DNA from: a virus
Length of the DNA stretch: 57,211 nt
Reading direction: 5' to 3' (one strand)
IMG/VR virus record: IMGVR_UViG_3300025632_000017
Coordinates: 1-57,211 of that record
Below, in pieces: positions 30,539 through 39,078 of this stretch. Each line of letters begins with the position of its first letter. Position 1 is the first letter of the stretch. The notes under the pieces are model-generated. The model searched no databases. It was not told the DNA's origin and was given only the letters and a program-made list of their open reading frames with translations. Made by a program: the position numbers and the translations under genes.

Positions 30539-32830
30539 TCACAAACCCATTTCTTTTTGCACTATCGCTATGCCATATTTCTCAACTAGCATCTCCAGCA
30601 GTCCAGTGTCTTTGCCTAATTCACGAGCTTTCTGTGCTCTCTGAAGTCTAGCTTTATCGCTTGCTGTCATACCTTTAGGCTTAAGGGGTTTCTTAGGCCT
30701 AGTCACTAAAGGTTCAGGCTCTACAGTTTGCTCTACTTCAGCCTTTTCACGTAGGTCAGAGATCTTATCCTTAAGAGCTTGTAAAGCTACAACCCTATTT
30801 CTCTGCCCTTCATTCTTCATAATACGCTCCTCTAAGGATTCCTCAAAGAAGGCTGCTATAGAGGTATTTATTTTATCCTGAGTGTCAAACAGAGACTGGT
30901 GAAACACATCTGGCAGTTCAGTCAGATAACTCAGAGCCTTAGAGATCTCTGATGTCGTAGCGTTTTCCAGGTCTTCAGGTACATCACCAGGGAATTCCGG
31001 GGTAAACACTTCGTTTACAGCGCTAGGCTCTTCTGCCTTTTTCTTTTCTGCATACTCCATACGTTCCCGTATCAATTCCTCTAGCTGTTTGTAAGCAGGG
31101 GTATCAGTTGCAGTAGTAAACAACTTTACGAAGTTATCTTCTACTTCGTTTACTACTTCTTCTGGGGGCAAGTCACTGGTGAAGTACTTAGTGAACCCCA
31201 TAGCTGCAACTTTAGCGGCACTATCTGCCTGGCTTTTAGATATATTCTTTAAGCCTCTGCTTAGCCTTGTCTCCTGAGTCCCCCCTACAAAACCTGTAAG
31301 AAAGTCTACAGCAGTAGCAAGCCCAGATGCTACAGCGGAGTTAGTAGTTTTAAGATTGGATACTATAGATGTATTAAGATCTTCAGTAGAAGGTAATTGG
31401 ATGCCTAAAGAATCAATCCACTCACTTGTAGCAGCACCAGCAGCAATACTTTTTACAAGAGGTTTGATTGTATCATCCTCGTAAGCAGCTTCACGGCGGT
31501 CCATGCCAATGTCAGATAAATCCAAGCTAGGTACAGAGTCATCTTCGTAAGCCGCTTCACGGCGATCCATGCCAATGTCAGATAAATCAGTGGCACCAGT
31601 AGTACCACCAGTAAGCTCTTCTACCTTAGCATTAATAGCAGCATCTGAGGTCAGAGGAGCAGGTCCAGAGGCTGCAGCTGCAGCGGGAGTAGATGTTTCA
31701 GTTAAAGGGTCAGTATTAGCTGCATCTACAGATGTCTCTTCTTCAGGTTCTACTCCTGGAATAGGCTCACCATTTAGTACGGCTTCAAATTGTGTATCAG
31801 TAAACGTACCATCAGTTTCAATAATAAGCTTTGTAAAGCGTCCATCTCTTTCCGCCGCTACAAAAGCCTTTAACTCCTCTGGAGTGTCGATAGAACGAAT
31901 CATCCTAGACATAGCGCCTGTACGTTTTAATTTGTTACCAAAGCCAGCCCCGTAACCCTTAAAGGCTATATTGCTCTCAAGAAAAGCAAGGTACTCTGAA
32001 GCAGTCTCAATGTCTTTGAATACATCTATTACGTTGCCATCAGCTGGGTTTTTAAAGTTTTTAGCTAGTGAAGCGTCAATATCTGTTTCGGTATCATTTA
32101 ATACCTTAAAGTTTGCAGCAAGTCTCCTACGAGTATTATTCTGTGTAGTACCAAAATCAGATGACTTATAGTCTTGGTCAGGTAATGCTAGGGGTCCAGC
32201 TGTAACCTCAGGGAATATATCACCACGTCCTGCAGAAGCATTAAAGTTACGTAACTCATCCATGCTAAAGCCTGCATACTGCATATTCTTAAGCTGCTCT
32301 TCTGCAGAGGCTCGTGGGTTTAACGCTAAGAAGTCAGCCATAGCTTTACCAAAAGCGCCACGCTTGTTAACTTCAGACTTAGGGTTATTGCTGGCGTTAA
32401 GGTTCTGAGTTGTATTAAAGAGGATGTTTCTCAAGCCAGACTCAAGTGTCATACCTTTGGGCATAGTTACACTAGATGCCATATTGAGAGAGCCAAGTAT
32501 AGTACTTTTATCAAAGCCTAATTCACTTGCATTAGCCTCTGCAGCCATCTTCTGCTCCATGAGGGTTTTGTGAATTGCGTTTAGATCGTACTTACTAGCC
32601 ATAGCTACAATCTCAGAGTCTGTAAAACCAAAAGAATCTTTTAGTTGTCGAGCCTGAGACACGGTAGCTTTATACGCAGCTGTAGTTTCTGCGTACTTAG
32701 GCGCATTAGCCTTGGCAGAAGCAATCATCATATCTTCGTATTTTTCTGCTTTATCTGTACGGTCTTGGATCTTTTGTACAAACGTATCGGCAAAGCCGCC
32801 AATCATACCTGCCTGAAATGCACTTGCCAT
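30539..32830 (-). CDS. Internal virion protein with tandem 22-residue repeat
   Basis: A 763-residue, helical, acidic protein (MASAFQAGMIGGFADTFVQK...). The middle is Ala/Pro/Thr-rich (low complexity) and contains two tandem copies of 'DLSDIGMDRREAAYEDD'. A basic, Pro/Lys-rich end follows (RPKKPLKPKGMTASDKAR). It is encoded directly before the 1128-residue protein and probably travels inside the virion with it, like T7 gp15. The first residues could be membrane-active. Confidence 0.65.
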   Translation of the reverse strand: MASAFQAGMIGGFADTFVQKIQDRTDKAEKYEDMMIASAKANAPKYAETTAAYKATVSQARQLKDSFGFTDSEIVAMASKYDLNAIHKTLMEQKMAAEANASELGFDKSTILGSLNMASSVTMPKGMTLESGLRNILFNTTQNLNASNNPKSEVNKRGAFGKAMADFLALNPRASAEEQLKNMQYAGFSMDELRNFNASAGRGDIFPEVTAGPLALPDQDYKSSDFGTTQNNTRRRLAANFKVLNDTETDIDASLAKNFKNPADGNVIDVFKDIETASEYLAFLESNIAFKGYGAGFGNKLKRTGAMSRMIRSIDTPEELKAFVAAERDGRFTKLIIETDGTFTDTQFEAVLNGEPIPGVEPEEETSVDAANTDPLTETSTPAAAAASGPAPLTSDAAINAKVEELTGGTTGATDLSDIGMDRREAAYEDDSVPSLDLSDIGMDRREAAYEDDTIKPLVKSIAAGAATSEWIDSLGIQLPSTEDLNTSIVSNLKTTNSAVASGLATAVDFLTGFVGGTQETRLSRGLKNISKSQADSAAKVAAMGFTKYFTSDLPPEEVVNEVEDNFVKLFTTATDTPAYKQLEELIRERMEYAEKKKAEEPSAVNEVFTPEFPGDVPEDLENATTSEISKALSYLTELPDVFHQSLFDTQDKINTSIAAFFEESLEERIMKNEGQRNRVVALQALKDKISDLREKAEVEQTVEPEPLVTRPKKPLKPKGMTASDKARLQRAQKARELGKDTGLLEMLVEKYGIAIVQKEMGL
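31473..31588 (-). repeat. 66-bp tandem duplication in the internal virion gene
   Basis: Bases 31473-31522 and 31539-31588 are near-identical (three differences in 50 by eye), offset by 66 bp, and encode the duplicated DLSDIGMDRREAAYEDD segment. In-frame and recent in appearance. Confidence 0.85.
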
Positions 32831-32832
32831 AA

Positions 32833-33408
32833 TTAAACTTCCTTCGCCATGAGACCTGCAGGTGCGGCAGGCATCTCTTCCATAGTTTCTTCCGCCATTT
32901 CTACAGGCTCTTCTTCCATAGGTTCATCAGATTGCATAGACTCTAATACGTCTTGCTGCATTTGTACGCCAGGATCAGATGCTTCACCTTTGGCGATCTC
33001 CAGTTCTAGCTTAGTTGCCAGCTTCTGACGCATACGCTCTTCTTTCTTAGCATCCATGTTAACATAGTCTGTCATAGTGAGTTTGTATTCAACGCCAACA
33101 ACCTCTGCAATGGTTTGGATCTGTGTAGCAATTACACCTTTTAGTAGTAGCTTAGTGTCTACTGAATGCAGACCATCCATAACACCACCCGAAAGCATTG
33201 TATCCACGACAATACTAATGGGGATTCCTATGTCCAGCATGTCAATTAACTCATCCTGAGATTCAGGATCAGCAAGACGTTCCATGTACATCTCAAGAGC
33301 ATCCATAGGATCTGCATACTTAGGCGGTTGCTCCCAAGGTACGTTCTTAGGTTCCGTAGTTAAAGACTGACCGGGGATTGGTCCCTCAAATAGTGTTGGC
33401 TTTGCCAT
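32833..33408 (-). CDS. Conserved acidic structural-type protein
   Basis: A 191-residue protein with an N-terminal 'VPWEQPPKYADPMDALEMYM' block and 'GIPISIVVDTMLSGGVMDGL', and an acidic Met/Glu-rich tail (EPMEEEPVEMAEETMEEMP). The pattern is familiar from virion genes of marine podo- and myoviruses, without known function. It lies between the holin candidate and internal virion genes. Confidence 0.65.
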   Translation of the reverse strand: MAKPTLFEGPIPGQSLTTEPKNVPWEQPPKYADPMDALEMYMERLADPESQDELIDMLDIGIPISIVVDTMLSGGVMDGLHSVDTKLLLKGVIATQIQTIAEVVGVEYKLTMTDYVNMDAKKEERMRQKLATKLELEIAKGEASDPGVQMQQDVLESMQSDEPMEEEPVEMAEETMEEMPAAPAGLMAKEV

Positions 33409-33417
33409 GATAATACC

Positions 33418-33840
33418 TTACTTAGTGAAACCTGCGCCAAAGTAGAGACCTACGATAGCTGAAACGATGTGTGTGTCTAGTGGGGTGATTACGAAGCCTC
33501 TAGCTGCCTGCCACTTTACTGTGCCATCGCCGCCAAAGATCCAGTTAAACAGGCCGCCCTCTACTTCTGTGTAGCCTACAATAACGCTTACCTCAGGATA
33601 CCACACAGCCACTGCTTTTGGCAAGACTATAATTGAGAAGATTGCAGATAGAGCAATAAGCCTGCGTGTCCATGCAAAATGCTTATCTGTCTTGCCGTGC
33701 TCTCTGGCCTGCTGCATACCACCAATCATCATCTCTTGTTGCTTGGCTTTGTTCTTAGCGTTCTGCCCTATCATAGACATAACCCCACCCAGTACAGTGG
33801 AGAATAGCATAGTGATAAGCTCTAGAGGTAAACCAAACAT
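33418..33840 (-). CDS. Membrane protein, holin candidate
   Basis: A 140-residue protein with probable membrane segments at 'LELITMLFSTVLGGVMSMIG', 'LIALSAIFSIIVLPKAVAVW' and 'HIVSAIVGLYFGAGF', separated by a basic loop (KNKAKQQEMMIGGMQQAREHG). Its start overlaps the stop of the endolysin gene (TAATG). Endolysin and holin side by side is a standard phage lysis pair, so this likely makes the inner-membrane hole that frees the enzyme. Confidence 0.7.
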   Translation of the reverse strand: MFGLPLELITMLFSTVLGGVMSMIGQNAKNKAKQQEMMIGGMQQAREHGKTDKHFAWTRRLIALSAIFSIIVLPKAVAVWYPEVSVIVGYTEVEGGLFNWIFGGDGTVKWQAARGFVITPLDTHIVSAIVGLYFGAGFTK

Positions 33841-34769
33841 TAGGGACGTGCCTTTGGTTTCGGCTTAATCCAGTTCTTACCATCATATCTATTGTCATCA
33901 TCTGCATTACCAAACAGGTGACTTCCTATCTGAAGGGTGCCACGTTTACGAGACTTCATATCAGGTAGCCAATCAGGTTGATTAACAGCTGTGTTTACAT
34001 AATGAGTAGCGCCGTCTGTAGGGTCTGTATAATCTCCAGTAAGAATATCACCTGCAGCTTTATAGGCTTTTGCGCTAGGTTTAAGAGCCATCATATTTTT
34101 ACCTTGTTTGCCTTTAGCGTGTCCTGTCCACGAGTTCCACGGAGAGAACTGGCCTTTCTTTAGAATTACACCCTCTATATCATCACCATATTTACCAGCT
34201 GCAGCACGGTTAGCTATTACAGAGCCTACCGCAATCATACCTTCATAACCCTCTTGTGCTGCTTCTGCTTCAATGGTACGAGCTAAGATCTCTAGCTTAG
34301 ACATCTCTTTAGGGCTTTTGTACACCTTATACTCTGGTATATCTAGGTTCTCTGGTCTAGCCATCATATTGGCACTTTTAGACATGAGACCCTCAGAACC
34401 TGAAGCCTCTACTATTGCTTCCTCAATGTCGCTATTTGTTTGTGTAGTCTCTGGGATTGTAAGCTCTTCAGGTCTAGCTTTAGGCCGCACAGGCTCCTCT
34501 GGAGTTAAAGCAGATACATCATACTTTGATAGATAGATCTCTGGCTGTTCTTCCATAGCAATGTCAGCTTTCTGGCGAAGGCTTCTAATAGTGTTTGCTA
34601 CAAAGTCATCTGTTGTAGGAGCAGCTGCTGTTGGCTTATCAAATAAACCCTTACGCTTACTAGTACTATCATCCCCTGTAGAGGGTTTTTGTGCAGAAAG
34701 AGCACGTTCCTTAATGCGAGACATCATGGTAACGATGTTATCTGTCTGTGATTGTGATAAAAGACCCAT
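33840..34769 (-). CDS. SleB-type cell-wall hydrolase (endolysin)
   Basis: A 309-residue protein. The N-terminal 150 residues are disordered and Pro/Lys-rich (VRPKARPEELTIPETTQTNS). The C-terminal domain (about 160-290) matches the SleB/Hydrolase_2 family: 'LARTIEAEAAQEGYEGMIAV' with the catalytic Glu, 'GSVIANRA', 'GVILKKGQFSPWNS' and 'GATHYVNT'. It would cut peptidoglycan at lysis or, if packaged, during entry. I chose ATG at 34769 (AGG ten bases upstream); the frame is open further upstream but that overlaps the previous gene. Confidence 0.85.
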   Translation of the reverse strand: MGLLSQSQTDNIVTMMSRIKERALSAQKPSTGDDSTSKRKGLFDKPTAAAPTTDDFVANTIRSLRQKADIAMEEQPEIYLSKYDVSALTPEEPVRPKARPEELTIPETTQTNSDIEEAIVEASGSEGLMSKSANMMARPENLDIPEYKVYKSPKEMSKLEILARTIEAEAAQEGYEGMIAVGSVIANRAAAGKYGDDIEGVILKKGQFSPWNSWTGHAKGKQGKNMMALKPSAKAYKAAGDILTGDYTDPTDGATHYVNTAVNQPDWLPDMKSRKRGTLQIGSHLFGNADDDNRYDGKNWIKPKPKARP

Positions 34770-34797
34770 TGTAATTATACCTACTGTTAACGCTGTT

Positions 34798-36942
34798 TTA
34801 ACCAAATGCCCAGTCCAGAGCTTTGTCTGCAAACATAGCAAGTAGCTTACCTGAACCTGCGCCTGCTGCTGTATCAATCTGAGCTTGAATTTGCGATGCA
34901 GCTGTTTCAGCTTGAATAGCTGCAACCTGCAACCTAACCTGACGATCTGCAGTACTCTCAGCGGCACTAAAAGCATAACTAATCATATCACGCTCTTCTT
35001 GGATTACATTGTTGTATGCAGTCATTGTGTACTGATTTTCAGCGATTGCTGCATCACGGTTTGCTTCGTTCTGCGCTGCTGTTTCTGCTGTAGTAGTTGC
35101 CTGAGACCATGCAGCATTAGCTTGCGCTACGATAAGCTGGTTGTTTGCATTAAACTGATCTCGTGCCGCTCTCTGACTTACATTAAACTGATTTACTGCA
35201 TTTGTTTGACCAGAGTTAAACTGGTTCATGGCATTCTTTTGCTCATTATTAAACATAGACACCTGAGATGCTAGATTAGTAAAGAACTGATTAGTCTGGT
35301 TCTCACTAGAAGCATTAAATTGCTTAGAAGCATTCTCAGCAGCTTGGTCTGATAGCAAGGCATTAACCAAACTCTGTGATTTAAACATGGTAGCCTGTTG
35401 CTCATTAGACAAGTTAACCATGTCCATATCTAAGAAAGACTTAGCGTTTTGTACCTGCGCCTGCTGACGGTTGTTTAGGTTAGTAAGATCTAACTGTGTC
35501 ATGGCAGCTGCATCAGCCATTACTTTAGCATTAGCAGCACTAAGGTTAGCTAAGTCTACAGACTGTGCCATACGAGCATTCTCAAGAGCAACCTGCTGTT
35601 CAGCAGTGAAGTTCATGTTAGCAATCTCTGAGATCTTAGAAGCGTTAGCTACACGAGCCTGGAAGTTTTGGTTAAACTCTAGCCCTAAAAACTCAGCACG
35701 TTTCTCAGCAGCAAACATAGCAGCTTGTTGTTTATTACTTAGGTTAGTTAACTCAAATGTAGCAGAAGTCTGCGCATCCTGTACAGCGATAGGCATTGCT
35801 GATTCCATGGCGGCTTGAATAGCAGCCTGACCAGCCATAGAAGAAGCAGACAACCCACGTGCAGCCATCTGTGCAGCTGCAGCCCTCATAGCACCAGCAG
35901 CCCATGCAGGAGGTTCACTACCCTCAAACTGCTCCATCAAGCCCGTAAGCTGACCCTGTACTGTAGCATCTGTAGAAGGAGCACCTGTAGCAGCGGCGAA
36001 GTTAGTCTCTGTCTTGACACGCTCCATGTCAACAGTAGAGCCTTCAATCATCTCCCCTTCCTGCAGAGTACGAGCATCTACAGGCTGCACCCTACGTGCT
36101 TCTGATAGCTGAGCAGCGGAAATACCAAGCTGAGCAAGCTTATCTGGTGACATAGATTGCGCATCAACTAAAGCTTCTGCGCTAGGTTTACCTGTAGCAG
36201 CCTCTAAACGATCCAGTACATCTTTTGTTGTAGATTCTACAGAAAGAGGCTCATAGGTAACTGCATCTGTCTTAGTGGGTGTCGTAACATCTGCTGCAGT
36301 TTCTGCAGTATCTACTACCATATCTGTAGTAGCAGCTACGTCTCCTGTACCTGCAGCGATCTCTCCTGCAGTCTTATCCTCTTCTGATATAGTAGCTACA
36401 TCAGCTTTCTTGGTCATCGACCCTGGATCTGTTGCAGCTTTTACATTTAACTCTGCGCTTGTAGGAACTTGTGTAGTTTTATAATCAGAATAAGCAAGAG
36501 AGTATTTTTGTTTAGCATTGTTTACATTTGTTTGTGCATCTGTAACAGCTTTTACTAACTCTTCATTTTCAGGGTCTGCTTGTTGTGCATTAATGGCATC
36601 CTGCAGGGCAGTGTTTGCTGTGGACACCCCTTCTCTCGTTGCGTCAAGAGGATTAACAGCGCCATTTGTATCAGGCGGTAGATCAATTTTGGGGAAATCC
36701 TCCATGTTGGCGGTATCTAGATTATTTTGAAAACCGCCTACTGCATAGCCTTTCTTAGTAGCCATGCCACCATAAGCCATACCAATACGCTTCTGCGCTA
36801 CCTCTGCCATCTTACCGACACGAGCAGCAGCACCAGGCTGTGACGCTAAGTAAGCAGCTTGTTCATCAGCCTGCATACCCTGCATTTCAGGTATAATCTT
36901 ACCCATCTGTTCTGGTGTGAACCCTGCAAACTTCTTAGCCAT
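34798..36942 (-). CDS. Large Ala/Gln/Asn-rich virion protein
   Basis: A 714-residue protein. Near the N-terminus is 'AYGGMATKKGYAVGG', shared with a small basic protein (4679-4861). After a Thr/Ala-rich middle come repeated helical units of roughly 30 residues around '(T/A/V)NLSN.QQA', then 'NQFNSGQTNAVNQFNVSQRA' stretches. No Cys-rich or enzymatic motif was seen. It is probably an internal or tail-associated structural protein; long helical repeats would suit an ejectable fibre or tube. Confidence 0.65.
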   Translation of the reverse strand: MAKKFAGFTPEQMGKIIPEMQGMQADEQAAYLASQPGAAARVGKMAEVAQKRIGMAYGGMATKKGYAVGGFQNNLDTANMEDFPKIDLPPDTNGAVNPLDATREGVSTANTALQDAINAQQADPENEELVKAVTDAQTNVNNAKQKYSLAYSDYKTTQVPTSAELNVKAATDPGSMTKKADVATISEEDKTAGEIAAGTGDVAATTDMVVDTAETAADVTTPTKTDAVTYEPLSVESTTKDVLDRLEAATGKPSAEALVDAQSMSPDKLAQLGISAAQLSEARRVQPVDARTLQEGEMIEGSTVDMERVKTETNFAAATGAPSTDATVQGQLTGLMEQFEGSEPPAWAAGAMRAAAAQMAARGLSASSMAGQAAIQAAMESAMPIAVQDAQTSATFELTNLSNKQQAAMFAAEKRAEFLGLEFNQNFQARVANASKISEIANMNFTAEQQVALENARMAQSVDLANLSAANAKVMADAAAMTQLDLTNLNNRQQAQVQNAKSFLDMDMVNLSNEQQATMFKSQSLVNALLSDQAAENASKQFNASSENQTNQFFTNLASQVSMFNNEQKNAMNQFNSGQTNAVNQFNVSQRAARDQFNANNQLIVAQANAAWSQATTTAETAAQNEANRDAAIAENQYTMTAYNNVIQEERDMISYAFSAAESTADRQVRLQVAAIQAETAASQIQAQIDTAAGAGSGKLLAMFADKALDWAFG

Positions 36943-36944
36943 AA

Positions 36945-37202
36945 TTACTTATTCCCTAACTGCATCCATACTGCACCAGCTATGAATGTTATAATTGCGA
37001 TTGTTGTTACCTTTACAAATGTACTCCAGATACCTTTACGTGTATCACGCCACACTTCTAATAGGTCTCGCATTTCGTTGATGTCTTTGGCAGCATTAGT
37101 ATCATGCAAACCTATAGCTGACAAAGCCTGCTTAGCTCCACGTCTTGCAGCCCTGTCTAGCATAGCTTCTAGCTCGTCTGGTGTCAAGGATATAGATGTC
37201 AT
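36945..37202 (-). CDS. Small membrane protein, possible class III-like holin (DUF6127-like)
   Basis: An 85-residue protein: a charged helix (SLTPDELEAMLDRAARRGAK) followed by one C-terminal membrane segment ('VTTIAIITFIAGAVWMQLG'). The N-in, single-anchor plan recalls DUF6127-type phage proteins found near lysis genes. It could be a holin or antiholin beside the other candidate at 33418-33840. Confidence 0.6.
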   Translation of the reverse strand: MTSISLTPDELEAMLDRAARRGAKQALSAIGLHDTNAAKDINEMRDLLEVWRDTRKGIWSTFVKVTTIAIITFIAGAVWMQLGNK

Positions 37203-37208
37203 ATTACT

Positions 37209-39068
37209 CTACCTGAATATAACTAGTGAAACCTGAGGGAAGTCAAGCACTGTGTTGTAGTTACCATCATTTGTACCAGAAACATAACCGCCTTTGACCC
37301 TTACAGATGTAGTTGTAATATCACCTGTTGAGTTAGGTTGACAATGATAAACCCAATGCGGTCTATCTGTTCTGTGTCTGGTAGGCAGACAGTGTACTGA
37401 ATAGTTAGTATCAGGCATAGCTGTAGTGAAGTTAATAGTGTAATCACCCGGGCCGTTTCTTGTTACCGAACTAACATTGCCTGATGCGTTAATACTACCG
37501 TTATAGCCGTTAAAGCTAACCCAAGCCCTAGCACCGTAGTAAGGAGCCGTACCCGTGGTCACGTCTAAAGGTGAAAACTCATCTACAGCAGCCTTAACTT
37601 TAGCTGGAGATACGAGACTTTCAGTAGTGCTAGTACCAGCTTCCCAAGTAGCTTCTGTCTGAGTGGATGCTTCATACTTACTATTTAGTGCTGTCTGCAA
37701 GCCATCAACATTAGAGATAACATGGTTGTGACTGTCATCAGCAATAGTAGCTGTAATAGTTGCGTTAGCTGTGCCGTTAAAAGAGGCACTACCAGAGACA
37801 TCACCTGTAAGAGATATGGTTCTGGAAGTTTCTAGTGCTGTAGCTGTAGCGGCATTACCTGAAATACCGCCCGATACTGTGCCTGTTACGTTCCCTACCA
37901 AATCACCTGTGACATTACCCACGACTGAACCTGTATGAACGCCATTTGTATTGCCTGTAACATCTCCTACCAAAGCACCTTCAAATGTATTTGCTACAAA
38001 TGTCTCACTGCCTACAGTCCACTTATCGTCTGCTTCGTTCCATATAAGTGTTTTGTTAGCGGCTGTACCACGCTCAATCTCAATGCCACCATTCTGTGTA
38101 GGTGTGCCTGTCTCATTAGAGTTGAGAACAATCTGGTTATCTGCAAGGTTGAGTGTCTCAGTGTTTACGGTGGTAGTAGTCCCGTTTACTGTTAAGTTGC
38201 CATTAACTACAGTGTTGTTAAAAGTGACATCTGATGTAGTGCCTACAGCCTGACCAATAGCAACAGTACCATTAGTAATACTAACACCCGTACCGCCAGA
38301 GAAGTGAGCACGTGTCTCAGCAGCACTAGGGCCAGTGTATGTAAAAGTACCAGCAGAGTAGGTCAGGCTACCGTCACCACCAGTGTCAGTGACACTAAAA
38401 GCAGCCTTAGCTGCTGCAGTAGCACGTGCATCTGTGTAGTATAGGTTAGTTGTGCCTTCTGCTACAGTGTCTGTATTACCCTGTGTAAAACTAATAACGC
38501 CTGTACCTGAGTTGTAGCTAAGGCTACCCGTAGCTGACACAGAAGATCTAGCACGAGCAGTAGTAAAGTACTGGTTAGTTGAGCCTTCACTGATGACATC
38601 TGTGTCATGGTTAGATACGTCAGATACTGTACCTGTTACATTACCCGTGACGTTACCTGTTACATTACCAGTGACGTTACCTGTTACATTACCAGTGACA
38701 CCGCCTGTAGCTGTTATAATACCTGTAACACCAAGAGTACCACCTACTGTCGCATTAGCTGATACAGTTAAGGCATCTGTGTCTACAGTACCATCAAACC
38801 AAGCATTCTTATATTGTACAGCGGCTGTACCTAAGTCCAGAGTGTTAGTAGTCTTAGGCGTAAGAGCAGTACCTGAAACAATGAGGTCTTGCGCTGGGCC
38901 TACCTTAGTGATGGGCGCACCTTCACCTGCAGTACCGTCATGAGCGTGACCAGTAGATGCGTTAAACCCTGCCTCAATGGCATTGTACTCAGCATCAAAG
39001 TCATCCGCATCAATAACGTTACCGTTAGCAATGTTGTTTGCTGTATCCTGACGTGTATAACCTGCCAT
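37209..39068 (-). CDS. Tail fibre protein with VTGN repeats
   Basis: A 619-residue fibre. The N-terminus 'ADDFDAEYNAIEAGFNASTG' plus GHAHDG is the usual marine-phage virion-attachment start. A run of VTGN units follows, then beta-helix-like repeats ('EGSTNQYFTTARARSSVSAT', 'LADNQIVLNSNETGTPTQNG'), and a C-terminal domain (FNGYNGSINASGNVSSVTRN) that likely binds the host surface. It lies next to the nozzle gene, as in T7-type tails. The AT-rich VTGN DNA repeat may allow length variation. Confidence 0.8.
   Translation of the reverse strand: MAGYTRQDTANNIANGNVIDADDFDAEYNAIEAGFNASTGHAHDGTAGEGAPITKVGPAQDLIVSGTALTPKTTNTLDLGTAAVQYKNAWFDGTVDTDALTVSANATVGGTLGVTGIITATGGVTGNVTGNVTGNVTGNVTGNVTGTVSDVSNHDTDVISEGSTNQYFTTARARSSVSATGSLSYNSGTGVISFTQGNTDTVAEGTTNLYYTDARATAAAKAAFSVTDTGGDGSLTYSAGTFTYTGPSAAETRAHFSGGTGVSITNGTVAIGQAVGTTSDVTFNNTVVNGNLTVNGTTTTVNTETLNLADNQIVLNSNETGTPTQNGGIEIERGTAANKTLIWNEADDKWTVGSETFVANTFEGALVGDVTGNTNGVHTGSVVGNVTGDLVGNVTGTVSGGISGNAATATALETSRTISLTGDVSGSASFNGTANATITATIADDSHNHVISNVDGLQTALNSKYEASTQTEATWEAGTSTTESLVSPAKVKAAVDEFSPLDVTTGTAPYYGARAWVSFNGYNGSINASGNVSSVTRNGPGDYTINFTTAMPDTNYSVHCLPTRHRTDRPHWVYHCQPNSTGDITTTSVRVKGGYVSGTNDGNYNTVLDFPQVSLVIFR
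38631..38700 (-). repeat. 12/24-bp tandem repeat coding VTGN units
   Basis: Alternating 12-bp units of the types ACCTGTTACATT and ACCAGTGACGTT, giving a 24-bp higher period, encode five to six VTGN blocks of the fibre. The high identity suggests recent slippage or recombination. Confidence 0.85.
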
Positions 39069-39078
39069 GTTTTAGTCC

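Noticed and set aside
34770-34976. 69-codon N-terminal extension of the endolysin
   Set aside because: It lies over the end of the 714-residue gene, starts weakly and encodes low-quality Leu/Gln/Arg sequence; the ATG at 34769 is better placed.
38631-38700. CRISPR-like short repeats
   Set aside because: Units are contiguous 12-bp in-frame VTGN codons without spacers; the same goes for other coding repeats.
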